The notes under the pieces: model-generated
Seen by the model: only the letters and a program-made list of their open reading frames with translations
Told to the model about the DNA's origin: nothing
Database searches by the model: none
In this document: positions 8,368 to 16,611 of the stretch, piece by piece
Layout: each line of letters begins with the position of its first letter
Position numbering within the stretch: position 1 is the stretch's first letter
Program-made: the position numbers and the translations under genes
Source: UBA4644 sp034933145
GTDB lineage: Bacteria; Bacillota; Clostridia; Oscillospirales; Butyricicoccaceae
NCBI GenBank assembly: GCA_034933145.1
Contig: JAYFOA010000029.1
Span: 1-64,000 of the forward strand
Length of the DNA: 64,000 nucleotides
Reading direction: 5' to 3'

Positions 8368-9219
8368 GTGAACGACCGTTGGGAAGACTTGAGAGGCTGC
8401 ATTCTGCATACGGCGGATGCACTGACCGCCGTGCATGCAGAGCAGGCCCGACGGCTGACCGGCCTCCGGGGACTCAGACGGATGACTCTGCGGCTGCTTG
8501 CCCTGCTTCGAAGCGCCATGTACCCGCAGATATTCGGCGCCGACTCCGATGGGCCCGTGCAGGCGAGGATCGGCGGTGATCTGCGGCAGGCGGCCATTCT
8601 TCTGCGCAGTATGCTTCGCATCGTGCAGTTGGAAGATGCCGGTGCCGACGGCATCGTATGCCGGTTTCTGCAAAGCCTGCCGGGAGTTGCCCGGGCGCTT
8701 TCATCCGACGTGCGTGCGGCATATGAGGGAGACCCGGCAGCCGAGTCGGAGGAAGAGGTCATGCTGGCCTATCCCGCCTTTGAGGCGATCAGTATTTACC
8801 GTTTGGCGCACCAGCTATATGAGCTGGACGTCCCGCTGATCCCACGCATGATGACCGAGCAGGCACACCGGACCACCGGGATCGACATCCACCCGGGCGC
8901 GGAAATCGGATCATCCTTCTTCATTGACCACGGGACAGGCGTCGTGATCGGAGAGACCTGCACCATCGGCGAGCATGTGAAGTTATATCAGGGCGTGACC
9001 CTGGGCGCCAAAAGCTTTGAAACAGACGAACACGGAAACCCGGTAAAGGGAATCAAACGGCATCCGGATATCGGGGATCATGTGGTGATCTATGCGGGCG
9101 CCACCATTCTCGGCGGCGGCACCGTGATCGGCGATCACTGCATCATCGGAGGCAATGTATGGCTCACCCGTTCGGTCGGGCCTGGAAATACGATATATAA
9201 CAGTCAGGGGGAATCATGA
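8368..9219 (+). CDS. cysE: Serine O-acetyltransferase
   Basis: A 283-residue enzyme that acetylates serine with acetyl-CoA, the step before CysK. An alpha-helical N-terminal half precedes a left-handed beta-helix of hexapeptide repeats (IDIHPGAEIG, FFIDHGTGVVIGE). The catalytic His lies in DHGTG. The form is the longer anaerobe/plant-like type with an N-terminal extension and a short C-terminal tail. Translation starts at GTG 8368, preceded by CAGGGG. It is first in the operon with iscS and iscU, two bases before iscS, and lies under the candidate Rrf2-controlled promoter. Confidence 0.93.
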   Translation: MNDRWEDLRGCILHTADALTAVHAEQARRLTGLRGLRRMTLRLLALLRSAMYPQIFGADSDGPVQARIGGDLRQAAILLRSMLRIVQLEDAGADGIVCRFLQSLPGVARALSSDVRAAYEGDPAAESEEEVMLAYPAFEAISIYRLAHQLYELDVPLIPRMMTEQAHRTTGIDIHPGAEIGSSFFIDHGTGVVIGETCTIGEHVKLYQGVTLGAKSFETDEHGNPVKGIKRHPDIGDHVVIYAGATILGGGTVIGDHCIIGGNVWLTRSVGPGNTIYNSQGES

Positions 9220-9220
9220 T

Positions 9221-10408
9221 ATGAAAGTCTATGCGGATAACGCGGCAACCACGCAGATGAGCCGTACCGCCATTGAAGCGATGCTGCCTTACATGGAGAC
9301 AATGTATGGGAATCCGTCCAGCCTCCATTCGATCGGACAGGAGGCGGCGGAGGCGCTGGCAAAGGCCCGGGAAACCGTGGCGGAGTGCCTCGGCTGCGAG
9401 GCCCGGGAGATCGTCTTTACCTCCGGCGGCAGCGAGGCGGATAATCAGGCGATCCTTTCCGCCGCGGCGTTCGGAGAAAAGCGGGGGAAACGCCACATCG
9501 TTTCCACTGCGTTTGAGCATCATGCCGTGCTTCATACACTGGACAAGCTGGAGCGGCAGGGCTTCCGGATCACCTTGCTGGACGTGCACGAAAACGGGAT
9601 CGTCACACCGGAGCAGGTGGCGGAGGCGATCGGGGACGATACCTGCCTGGTGACCGTGATGTACGCGAACAACGAGATCGGGACGGTCCAGCCGATTTCC
9701 GAGATCGGCAGGGTCTGCCGGGAGAAGGGCGTACTGTTCCACACAGACGCCGTGCAGGCGGCGGGACATCTGGCCATCGACGTCAAAGCGCAGAATATCG
9801 ACATGCTGTCCCTGTCGGCACATAAGTTTCATGGGCCGAAAGGTGTCGGCGCTCTGTATGCACGGAAGGGCATCGCCCTGACGAACCTGATCGAGGGCGG
9901 CGCCCAGGAGCGCGGCAAGCGGGCAGGGACGGAAAACATCCCCGGGATCGTCGGCATGGCGGCTGCGCTGAAGGAGGCGTGTCTCCGTCAGGCGGAAACC
10001 GCGGCAAAGGTCTCCGCTCTGCGGGACAAGCTGATCGACGGGCTGTTGACCATCCCTCATTCGATACTCAACGGCGCACGGTCGCCCCGGCTTCCCGGCA
10101 ACGTGAATCTATGCTTTGAAGGGATCGAGGGTGAATCGCTGCTTTTGCTGCTGGACGCAAAGGGCGTATGCGCCTCCTCCGGTTCCGCATGTACCTCCGG
10201 CTCTCTCGACCCGAGCCATGTGCTTCTGGCGATCGGGCGGCCGCACGAGATCGCCCATGGGTCGCTCCGCCTGACCCTCAGCGAATGGACTACCGAGGCG
10301 GAAATCGAACATATTCTCAAAGTCGTTCCGGAGGTCGTCGCGTATCTGCGCGGGATGTCTCCGGTCTGGAAAGATTTGCAGGAGGGGAAGAGAAACCATG
10401 TTATATAG
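9221..10408 (+). CDS. iscS: Cysteine desulfurase (IscS/NifS)
   Basis: A 395-residue PLP enzyme that removes sulfur from cysteine for cluster assembly. It has the YANNEIGTVQ motif, the PLP lysine in SLSAHKFHGPKG and the mobile active-site loop CASSGSACTSGS with the persulfide Cys. The ATG at 9221 follows AGGGGGA by 8 bases; the longer upstream frame runs inside cysE and is rejected. The 3' end overlaps iscU by 11 bases. It sits between the cysteine-making gene cysE and the scaffold iscU, so sulfur flow is serine to cysteine to IscU. Confidence 0.96.
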   Translation: MKVYADNAATTQMSRTAIEAMLPYMETMYGNPSSLHSIGQEAAEALAKARETVAECLGCEAREIVFTSGGSEADNQAILSAAAFGEKRGKRHIVSTAFEHHAVLHTLDKLERQGFRITLLDVHENGIVTPEQVAEAIGDDTCLVTVMYANNEIGTVQPISEIGRVCREKGVLFHTDAVQAAGHLAIDVKAQNIDMLSLSAHKFHGPKGVGALYARKGIALTNLIEGGAQERGKRAGTENIPGIVGMAAALKEACLRQAETAAKVSALRDKLIDGLLTIPHSILNGARSPRLPGNVNLCFEGIEGESLLLLLDAKGVCASSGSACTSGSLDPSHVLLAIGRPHEIAHGSLRLTLSEWTTEAEIEHILKVVPEVVAYLRGMSPVWKDLQEGKRNHVI

Positions 10409-10829
10409 TGAAAAGGTAATGGATCATTTCATGAATCCGCGCAATGTCGGCGTCATCGAGGATGCGGACGGCGTCGGCGAGGTCGGCAACGCAAAGTGCG
10501 GTGACATCATGCGCATTTACCTCAAGATCAAGGACGACAAAATCGAGGACGTGAAGTTCTCTACCTTCGGCTGCGGCTCGGCCATCGCGTCCAGCTCCAT
10601 GGCGACCGAGCTGATCAAGGGAAAGCCGCTGAGCGATGCGCTGACTTTAACCAACAAGGCGGTTGCGGAGGCGCTGGACGGTCTGCCCGCGCACAAAATG
10701 CACTGCTCCGTGCTGGCGGAAGAGGCGATCCGGGCTGCGGTCAAGAATTATTATGACCGGAACGGGATCTCTTACAATTCTAAGGAGTTCCCGGATTGTG
10801 ACTCCTGCGAAGGCTGCCATGTGGGATAA
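10398..10829 (+). CDS. iscU: Fe-S cluster assembly scaffold IscU/NifU N-terminal type
   Basis: A 143-residue scaffold on which [2Fe-2S] clusters are built. Family landmarks are MDHFMNPRNVG, the first ligand in GNAKCGD, the second in FSTFGCGSAIASSS, and the third in HKMHCSVLAEEAI. An extra C-terminal tail DCDSCEGCHVG adds three cysteines, a common feature of clostridial NifU-like proteins. It overlaps iscS and is followed directly by a strong terminator. No hscBA, fdx or iscA genes are nearby, so this is the minimal ISC set. Confidence 0.95.
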   Translation: MLYSEKVMDHFMNPRNVGVIEDADGVGEVGNAKCGDIMRIYLKIKDDKIEDVKFSTFGCGSAIASSSMATELIKGKPLSDALTLTNKAVAEALDGLPAHKMHCSVLAEEAIRAAVKNYYDRNGISYNSKEFPDCDSCEGCHVG

Positions 10830-10845
10830 GCACAGAACATAAAAG

Positions 10846-10889
10846 AGCGTGCCGCGCGGCGTCTCAAAACGCTGCGCGGCACGCTTTTA
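10846..10889 (+). terminator. Terminator between iscU and the convergent thiamine genes
   Basis: A 16-bp stem (10846-10861 with 10870-10885, one mismatch) with a short loop, followed by TTTT on the plus strand. On the minus strand the stem is followed by an A/T-rich stretch, so it may act both ways. Confidence 0.8.
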
Positions 10890-10931
10890 TTCAATTTGGA
10901 TGCTGCGTTCCCGGCACCGGATGGCCTGCAC

Positions 10932-11540
10932 CTATGCGGGTTCCGTGATGACAACGGCCATGCCCCGCACGGTGACGGAGGCCGGCTGTCTGGTAAAGGC
11001 ATTGCTGACGCCCAGGGGGAAGGTGTTTTTCACCACCGCTTCATTCAGAGGATAGTGAAGTCCTTTCAGCGTGACGATCACGGCGTCGCCGAGGGCAAAG
11101 AGGGACAGGAGACCCTGCGTGCCCGCGGGATACGACAGCGTTTCGTCCGCGATGACGGTAATCGTGCACCCGGCGTCCAGAATCTCGCCGCGCGCGCCGT
11201 TTTCCGCCAGCCAGCCCAGCATCTGCACGGCGGCCAGTGAGTGGGAAAATCGCTTTCCGCCCAGCGCGCCGTAGAAGCAAAAACGGGTATAGCCGCGTGA
11301 AAGTCCCAGCCGGGCGGCGGCCAGCAGATCGGTGTCGTCCTTTTCTGCCGGCAAAACAATGACCTCGCACCCGGAGGGTACGGTGCCGAGAGAGTCAAAA
11401 TCACCGACGCACAGGTCCGGTGAAAGTCCGGCGCCTGCCAGGCTTTGATATCCGGCATCGGCCGCGATCAGAAGATCTCCGCGCACTATCTCGGGGACGG
11501 CGGAAAAATCCCCCGCGCCGACGATATGGCAGGTTTTCAT
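10932..11540 (-). CDS. thiN: Thiamine pyrophosphokinase
   Basis: A 202-residue enzyme that pyrophosphorylates thiamine to TPP. It shows the family pattern AADAGYQSL, the acidic LCVGDFDSLG motif, PAEKDDTDLLAA, and the LGGKRFSH segment (usually GxRxDH; here RFSH, so one expected Asp is replaced by Ser). A C-terminal thiamine-binding beta region follows. The start is ATG at 11540, overlapping thiT by 4 bases. The longer frame upstream is only the shadow of thiT. It completes a salvage pair: ThiT imports thiamine and this enzyme traps it as TPP, both under the TPP riboswitch. Confidence 0.92.
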   Translation of the reverse strand: MKTCHIVGAGDFSAVPEIVRGDLLIAADAGYQSLAGAGLSPDLCVGDFDSLGTVPSGCEVIVLPAEKDDTDLLAAARLGLSRGYTRFCFYGALGGKRFSHSLAAVQMLGWLAENGARGEILDAGCTITVIADETLSYPAGTQGLLSLFALGDAVIVTLKGLHYPLNEAVVKNTFPLGVSNAFTRQPASVTVRGMAVVITEPA

Positions 11541-12091
11541 CGCTGCAAATCCTGGCCGGTCATGTATTTGCCCAGCGGCTTCTGCAGAAGTGCGCCAAGA
11601 ATCAGCGCCAGCATCAGGTCCGCAAGCATATAGCTTCCGTTGTACAGAGCGGAATAAAACCAGGGGGAGGTCATCGTCATCCCAAAGAAGTTGTCCGGCA
11701 TATAAGATGCCCAGACGGTGGCCCCGGTGATCCAGTGGGCCGCAAAGCAGGCGGTGGAGCCCACGACCGCACCGATGTAAAAGCCGCCCTTCCGGCGATG
11801 GAAAGCCCCCGCCAGCCCCAGCAGGGTAAAGGCGAGCAGATAGTCGCCGAGCATGGATTGCCAGCTCCAGGCATAGGCGCCGTCGAAGATCAGCTGCATC
11901 ACGCTGAAAGAGAAGCTGGCCAGCATTCCCGGGCCGAAGCCCCAGCGAACGCAGAACAGGAAGATGGGAAGAAGGCTCAGCGTGATTGACCCGCCCTGCG
12001 GGAATTCGTACAGCTTGAGGTACCCGATTACCTGTGCCAGAGCGATAAAGATCGCGCCCTCGCACAGCGCCCTGAGTTTGATGCGTTTCAT
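11537..12091 (-). CDS. thiT: Thiamine-specific ECF transporter S component ThiT
   Basis: A 184-residue membrane protein with about six hydrophobic segments. It matches the ThiT/YuaJ family: the AWSWQSMLGDY region and the segment around GATVWASYMPDNF resemble the thiamine-binding Trp/Tyr-rich loops. It needs the shared EcfAA'T energising module, which is not in this window. It is the first gene behind the TPP riboswitch and overlaps the kinase gene by 4 bases. The start is ATG at 12091 with an AAAGGAG site upstream on the minus strand. Confidence 0.92.
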   Translation of the reverse strand: MKRIKLRALCEGAIFIALAQVIGYLKLYEFPQGGSITLSLLPIFLFCVRWGFGPGMLASFSFSVMQLIFDGAYAWSWQSMLGDYLLAFTLLGLAGAFHRRKGGFYIGAVVGSTACFAAHWITGATVWASYMPDNFFGMTMTSPWFYSALYNGSYMLADLMLALILGALLQKPLGKYMTGQDLQR

Positions 12092-12114
12092 AAAAAGCTC
12101 CTTTCTGTTAAGAA

Positions 12115-12147
12115 AACAGAAAAACCGCCGACCTTCCGGTCGGCGGC
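12115..12147 (-). terminator. Riboswitch-controlled terminator before thiT
   Basis: A 9-bp perfect stem CCGCCGACC/GGTCGGCGG (12125-12133 with 12138-12146) and a GGAA loop, followed on the minus strand by five T and further T-rich sequence. It is the expression platform of the TPP riboswitch. Confidence 0.85.
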
Positions 12148-12173
12148 GTAAAAAGATACGGATTTTCCGTTTT

Positions 12174-12278
12174 CCTACGCCGGCATTACCCGGATCAGGT
12201 TCCGCCGCCTGTCAGACGGCAAGGGTGCTGAAGCTTCGATTCGCTTCATCTCAGCCGGGAAGAACCCAGCGCCCCTTT
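12174..12278 (-). promoter_or_regulatory. TPP (thiamine pyrophosphate) riboswitch
   Basis: Read on the minus strand, the THI-box landmarks are in order: GGGGCGCTGGGTT, CGGCTGAGATGAAG, CAGCACCCTTG, GAACCTGATCCGGG, TAATGCCGGCGTAG. Binding of TPP should favour the terminator just downstream and shut off thiamine uptake and pyrophosphorylation. Confidence 0.97.
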
Positions 12279-12295
12279 TGTTTACTTGCGAAGGC

Positions 12296-12324
12296 ATTAT
12301 ATCCTGTTTGCGAAAAGCTGTCAA
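12296..12324 (-). promoter_or_regulatory. Consensus promoter for the TPP riboswitch operon
   Basis: On the minus strand, TTGACA (12324-12319), 17-bp spacer, TATAAT (12301-12296): both hexamers match consensus exactly. The transcript would start near 12289, just before the riboswitch. Confidence 0.88.
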
Positions 12325-12424
12325 CCCCTTTTTCGTCCGGCGATGCCGTTTGCGCCGGGATTCGTCCCTGTACAGCGTCTGTGCCGGACGATATGCGAAT
12401 GTGGAAAAATATACCGCCGGTCTG

Positions 12425-12484
12425 TTGACAAATGCCCGGCAGCGGCATAAGATCATATATGCAAATGATTTGCATTTGCATATA
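12425..12484 (+). promoter_or_regulatory. Zinc operon promoter with a Zur-type operator
   Basis: TTGACA (12425-12430), 17-bp spacer, TAAGAT (12448-12453). Just after it lies TGCAAAT-G-ATTTGCA (12460-12474), a perfect 7-1-7 palindrome of the Fur/Zur type. It is nested in a wider inverted repeat, ATATGCAAAT (12457-12466) with ATTTGCATAT (12474-12483). A zinc-loaded Zur bound here would block transcription. Confidence 0.85.
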
Positions 12485-12504
12485 CTGAGCAAAGGTGGAA
12501 AAAC

Positions 12505-13386
12505 ATGAATAGGAAACCCATAATATGCGGTGCGCTGGGACTGGCCCTTGCGCTTTGCATTACCGTGTTTGCGGGCTGCACCCGCGAGCCGGGGACCGGT
12601 GATGCGCAGGAGACGGGAAAACCAATCGTCGCCGTTACGATCGTTCCGGAGCAGACGTTTGTGGAGGCGGTCTGCGGCGATAAAGCCGAGGTCATTACGC
12701 TGGTCCCGCCGGGAAACAGCCCGGAAAATTACGAGCCCACACCCGAGCAGATGGAAAAATTCAGCGATGCGTCCCTTTATTTCACCATCGGCGTGCCGAC
12801 GGAGGAAGCAAACATCCTGCCGAGTGCGGGAGACGTGAAGGTGGTCGCGCTCCAGGATGAGGCAGCTGCGGTATATCCCGCCCGGACGTTTGAGTCCGGA
12901 GAGACGGATCCCCATAGCTGGCTGTCCCCCAAACGGGTAAAGACGATGGTTGAGGCGATCGCGCGGGAACTGCGCGCAATTGATCCGGACAACGGAGACG
13001 TTTATGATCAGAATGCGAAGGCATATATGGATCAGCTGGATGATCTGGATGAATACATCCGGACCGCGCTTTCCGGTGTACAGAACCGGAAAATCATCGT
13101 GTACCATCCGGCCTTCGGCTATTTTGCCGACGACTATGATCTGACGATGTATGCGCTGGAGGAAGAGGGAAAGGAAGCCACGCCGCAGCATCTGCAGGAC
13201 ATGATCGACCTGGCCAAGGCGGAAAACATCAAAGTCATCTTCTATCAGGAGGAGATCGACAGCAGCCAGTCGGCGGCGTTTGCCGAGGAGCTCGGCGGAA
13301 AGACCATGCAGCTTTCGCCTCTGGCGGCAAACTATATTGACAACCTGAAATCTATGGCCGATCTGATGGCGGAGGTCATGCAGTGA
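12505..13386 (+). CDS. znuA: Zinc ABC transporter substrate-binding lipoprotein (ZnuA/AdcA-like)
   Basis: A 293-residue cluster A-I metal-binding protein with a lipoprotein signal (VFAGC, Cys near residue 25). The family landmarks are EPTPEQM, DPHSWLSPK with a ligand His, YHPAFGYF with a second ligand His, and a C-terminal acidic ligand region near FYQEEID. The usual first His of the PH-x-YEPTP motif is replaced (SPENYEPTP), and there is no His-rich loop. Its gene overlaps znuC by 4 bases. Zinc as ligand is inferred from the Zur-type regulator and YcgRQ pair in the same operon; manganese is the alternative. Confidence 0.9.
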   Translation: MNRKPIICGALGLALALCITVFAGCTREPGTGDAQETGKPIVAVTIVPEQTFVEAVCGDKAEVITLVPPGNSPENYEPTPEQMEKFSDASLYFTIGVPTEEANILPSAGDVKVVALQDEAAAVYPARTFESGETDPHSWLSPKRVKTMVEAIARELRAIDPDNGDVYDQNAKAYMDQLDDLDEYIRTALSGVQNRKIIVYHPAFGYFADDYDLTMYALEEEGKEATPQHLQDMIDLAKAENIKVIFYQEEIDSSQSAAFAEELGGKTMQLSPLAANYIDNLKSMADLMAEVMQ

Positions 13387-14156
13387 GCATTGCGGCAGTT
13401 CATGTGGAAAATCTTTCGGTGACCTATGGGCAGACACAGGCGCTGGAAAACATAAGCCTTGACGTCGCCGATGGGGAATATCTCGGGATTTTGGGACCGA
13501 ACGGCGGCGGAAAATCGACGCTGCTCAAGGCTATTCTCGGCCTTGTGCCGCCCACTGCGGGCACTGTCCGCATTTATGGGGAAACCCCGGGGCGCGGCGG
13601 CACGGCGATCGGCTATGTGCCTCAGTTTGCCGCACTGGACAAGCGTTTCCCCATTACGCTGATGGAGGTCGTGCTGACCGGACGGCTGAAACGGGGGCTG
13701 TCCCCCTTCTTCCGGTACACGGAGGAGGACAGAAAGGCAGCCCGTGCCCTGCTGGAGCGGGTAGGAATTGCGGAGCTTGCGGATCGCCGAATCTCCGGAC
13801 TTTCCGGCGGTGAGTTTCAAAAGATGCTGATCGCGCGGGCACTGGCCGTCAATCCCCGGCTGCTGCTGCTGGACGAGCCGACAGCCAGCGTGGACGCCGT
13901 CTCCCGGGATCAGATCTTTACCCTGCTGGCAGAGCTCAACCGGCACATGACGGTTATTCTCGTCACGCATGACCTGCTGGCCGTTTCTTCGCAGGTAAAG
14001 CGGTTGGCGTGTCTCAACGGCCGCCTGGTCTATCACGGCGAGCCGGAGCTGACCGAGCCGATCATCAACAGCCTTTACGGCTGTCCGGTCGATCTGATCG
14101 CCCACGGCGTACCCCATCGGGTACTGAAAGAACACGGGGAGGGAGACCATTGCTAA
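13383..14156 (+). CDS. znuC: Zinc ABC transporter ATPase
   Basis: A 257-residue ATPase with Walker A GPNGGGKST near residue 40, signature SGGEFQKM, Walker B LLLLDEPTASVD and switch LVTHDL. The sequence belongs to the ZnuC/MntB-type importers. It overlaps znuA at the 5' end and znuB at the 3' end, so all three are translationally coupled. It drives metal uptake through ZnuB. Confidence 0.93.
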   Translation: MSIAAVHVENLSVTYGQTQALENISLDVADGEYLGILGPNGGGKSTLLKAILGLVPPTAGTVRIYGETPGRGGTAIGYVPQFAALDKRFPITLMEVVLTGRLKRGLSPFFRYTEEDRKAARALLERVGIAELADRRISGLSGGEFQKMLIARALAVNPRLLLLDEPTASVDAVSRDQIFTLLAELNRHMTVILVTHDLLAVSSQVKRLACLNGRLVYHGEPELTEPIINSLYGCPVDLIAHGVPHRVLKEHGEGDHC

Positions 14157-15001
14157 ACGCGCTTTTGGAATATCGTTTTCTGCAGAACGCCCTGCTCGCC
14201 GGCGTTCTCGCCAGCGTCGTCTGCGGGATGATCGGCGTGATCATCATTGAGAAAAAACTGGTGATGATGAGCGGCGGCATTGCCCATACGGCTTACGGCG
14301 GCGTAGGCCTTGGCTATTTGCTGGGGTTTGAGCCGATCATCGGTGCATTTCTGTTTTCCGTCTGCGCGGCGCTGGGGATCGGGTATGTGAAGCGGAAAGG
14401 CGGCGCGCGTTCGGACGTCGTCATCGGTCTGTTCTGGTCGCTGGGAATGGCGCTCGGCATTCTGTTTATCGCCCTGACGCCGGGATATCCCCCGGATCTG
14501 AGTTCTTATCTGTTCGGCAGCATTCTCTCAGTCACCCGCACGGACCTTTGGCTGATCGTCAGCCTGACGTGCCTTGTGGCGTTGGTGATTGTTGTGCTGT
14601 ATAACGACTGGAAGGCTTATCTTTTCGATGAGGAATTTGCCTCGATCCTCGGGATCAAAACGGCGTTTCTGGAATATCTTCTGTTGGTGCTGGTCGCGAT
14701 GACGGTGGTGGTGCTGATCCGTGTGGTAGGCATCATTCTGGTGCTTGCGCTGCTCACCGCGCCTGCTGCCGCGGCAGGCCTCCTGACCGCCGACCTGAAA
14801 AAGCGGATGCTTTATTCATCCCTTTTCGGCTGTGTTTTCTGCGTTGCGGGGCTGTGGGTCTCCTATGATCTGAATATTGCCTCCGGCGCGGCGATCGTCA
14901 TTTTGTCGGTATTGTGCTATTTTATCATCTATGCAGTATATGCGCTCATCAAAAGGCGCGGGCAGAAGCGCCCCGCCGGAGAGGGCGGAAGGCTGCAGTA
15001 A
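14150..15001 (+). CDS. znuB: Zinc ABC transporter permease
   Basis: A 283-residue membrane protein of the ABC-3 permease family with about eight hydrophobic segments (SVVCGMIGVIIIEKK near the start and a Gly/Ala-rich MTVVVLIRVVGIILVLALL segment). The likely start is TTG at 14150, seven bases before the end of znuC, with GGGGAGGGAG upstream. The longer frame that begins at 14009 lies wholly inside znuC and is rejected. It forms the channel for ZnuA-delivered metal. Confidence 0.9.
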   Translation: MLNALLEYRFLQNALLAGVLASVVCGMIGVIIIEKKLVMMSGGIAHTAYGGVGLGYLLGFEPIIGAFLFSVCAALGIGYVKRKGGARSDVVIGLFWSLGMALGILFIALTPGYPPDLSSYLFGSILSVTRTDLWLIVSLTCLVALVIVVLYNDWKAYLFDEEFASILGIKTAFLEYLLLVLVAMTVVVLIRVVGIILVLALLTAPAAAAGLLTADLKKRMLYSSLFGCVFCVAGLWVSYDLNIASGAAIVILSVLCYFIIYAVYALIKRRGQKRPAGEGGRLQ

Positions 15002-15007
15002 ACGGAG

Positions 15008-15487
15008 GTGGAGAGGACGAAAAGCAAGGGCTGTTGCGAAGATCTGAATCATAGCGGGCTGAGAAATACCCCGCACCGTACGGCGATTCTGGAAATTCTG
15101 AAACGGAGCGAGCAGCCGCTGGCGGCCGAGGATGTCTTTCTCGAGCTGAAAAACCGGGAGGTCCCGGCCAACCTTTCGACGGTATACCGGACCCTGGATG
15201 TCCTGTCCGCCAAAAAGCTTGTACTCAAGCTCAGCCTTCCCGGCGATACCCGGAGCCTATATGAGTATAATCGGATGGTGCACAGGCATTATTTGATCTG
15301 TCTCGGCTGCAAGAAGATTGTGGCGATTGAGAGCTGCCCACTGGGCGATTATGAAAAAACGCTCGCAAAACAGACCAATTATACAATTGCCGGGCATAAG
15401 CTGGACATTTACGGCTACTGCCCCGAATGCAGAAGCCAAAAGCGGCCGGAGGTCCGGATGGATGACGGAAAAAGAGACGGGCGATAA
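15008..15487 (+). CDS. zur: Fur-family metalloregulator, probably Zur
   Basis: A 159-residue Fur-type repressor: N-terminal winged helix (GLRNTPHRTAILEIL, then LSTVYRTLDVLSAKKLV) and a C-terminal metal-binding half with HRHYLICLGC and CPEC, the two CxxC pairs that hold structural zinc. The GTG at 15008 is the best start in the frame, although the GGAGG site overlaps it closely. It lies within the znu operon, so it probably represses its own operon through the 7-1-7 box. The Zur label is inferred from context; sequence alone says Fur family. Confidence 0.88.
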   Translation: MERTKSKGCCEDLNHSGLRNTPHRTAILEILKRSEQPLAAEDVFLELKNREVPANLSTVYRTLDVLSAKKLVLKLSLPGDTRSLYEYNRMVHRHYLICLGCKKIVAIESCPLGDYEKTLAKQTNYTIAGHKLDIYGYCPECRSQKRPEVRMDDGKRDGR

Positions 15488-16598
15488 GACCTGCCCCGGG
15501 GCAGAACCGGCGCGGAAAGGGCCGGATGCTGCGACCCTTTTTGTTACCGCACTGGTGCTTTTCACCATGGGGTATCTGGCGATCAGCGTATTCCGGTCGG
15601 CGGGCCTGCCGGATCTGTCAGGCCTGCGGATCCTCAGCACCGTCTTCATCAGCATTCTGATGCAGGCATTCCCCTTTATGCTCATCGGCGTGCTCGTATC
15701 CTCCGCCATGCATGTGTTCGTCCCGGATGAGCTGATCGTGAAGATATTTCCCACCCGTCACGGGCTGGGATTTTTAACTGCCATGTTCGCTGGCCTGCTG
15801 TTTCCGGTCTGCGAATGCGCGATCGTCCCGGTGATGACCCGACTGATTAAAAAAGGGGTGGCCGCCCCCATCGCGGTCACCTTCATGCTCTCCGCGCCAA
15901 TTATTAACCCGATTGTGATTTTATCTACCCTGTACGCCTTTTCCGGTCGGCCCGTGATCATGCTGATGCGGGTCGGGTTTGGCCTGCTCATCGCCCTGCT
16001 CGTCGGACTTTGCCTGCCGCTGGTGGCCGGAAAAGAACGCCCGCTACTGGATGAGCCGGACGGGCAGACCGGAGAGGCCTGCTGCTGCACGGAACATACC
16101 GGACATACCGAGCATGGCAGAGCGGAGGAAGCACCGGGACATATACATACCTGTGCCTGCTGCGGCGAAGAAGAATTCCCCCGCGGGTTGTTTCCCCGAC
16201 TGGGCGCCATGTTTCTGCACGCAGGGGAAGAGTTCTTCTCCGTCGGGAAGTACCTGATCATCGGCGCGTTTGCCACCAGCCTGATCCAGACCCTCATTCC
16301 GCGGGAGGCGCTGGCGGGTTTGGGCGCGCATAGCGGACTTTCACTGTTTTTAATGATGGCTGCGGCGTTTTTATTTTCTGCCTGCTCCACATCGGACGCT
16401 TTTATCGCACGGAGTTTTTTAAACCGTTTTCCGCTGAGCGCGGTTATGGGCTTTTTGGTCTTCGGTCCCATGATGGATGTGAAAAACCTGCTGATGCTGT
16501 TTGCCGGATTCAAAAAAGGCTTCGTACTGAAGCTGGCCCTGTTGATCTTCCTCCTGAACTTTGCTGTTTTGTCCGCCTTTTCGTTTTTGCTGAAATAA
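15462..16598 (+). CDS. DUF318 permease (YcgR/YraQ-like) with a His/Cys-rich loop
   Basis: A 378-residue membrane protein of the DUF318 (predicted permease) family with about eight hydrophobic segments and the motif PVCECAIVPVMTRLIKKGV. The ATG at 15462 overlaps the Zur gene by 26 bases and has GGAGG 9 bases upstream. A central cytoplasmic loop (about residues 200-235) is packed with potential metal ligands: CCCTEHTGHTEH, GHIHTCACCGEE. It is followed by its usual partner (YcgQ-like). In Bacillus the ycgRQ pair belongs to the zinc regulon, which agrees with this operon. The transported species is not established. Confidence 0.86.
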   Translation: MTEKETGDKTCPGAEPARKGPDAATLFVTALVLFTMGYLAISVFRSAGLPDLSGLRILSTVFISILMQAFPFMLIGVLVSSAMHVFVPDELIVKIFPTRHGLGFLTAMFAGLLFPVCECAIVPVMTRLIKKGVAAPIAVTFMLSAPIINPIVILSTLYAFSGRPVIMLMRVGFGLLIALLVGLCLPLVAGKERPLLDEPDGQTGEACCCTEHTGHTEHGRAEEAPGHIHTCACCGEEEFPRGLFPRLGAMFLHAGEEFFSVGKYLIIGAFATSLIQTLIPREALAGLGAHSGLSLFLMMAAAFLFSACSTSDAFIARSFLNRFPLSAVMGFLVFGPMMDVKNLLMLFAGFKKGFVLKLALLIFLLNFAVLSAFSFLLK

Positions 16599-16611
16599 GG
16601 GAGTCCCGGAA

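Noticed and set aside
11420..11989. Plus-strand frame of 189 codons across thiT/thiN.
   Set aside because: Arg/Gly/Pro-rich shadow of two family-supported minus-strand genes under a TPP riboswitch.
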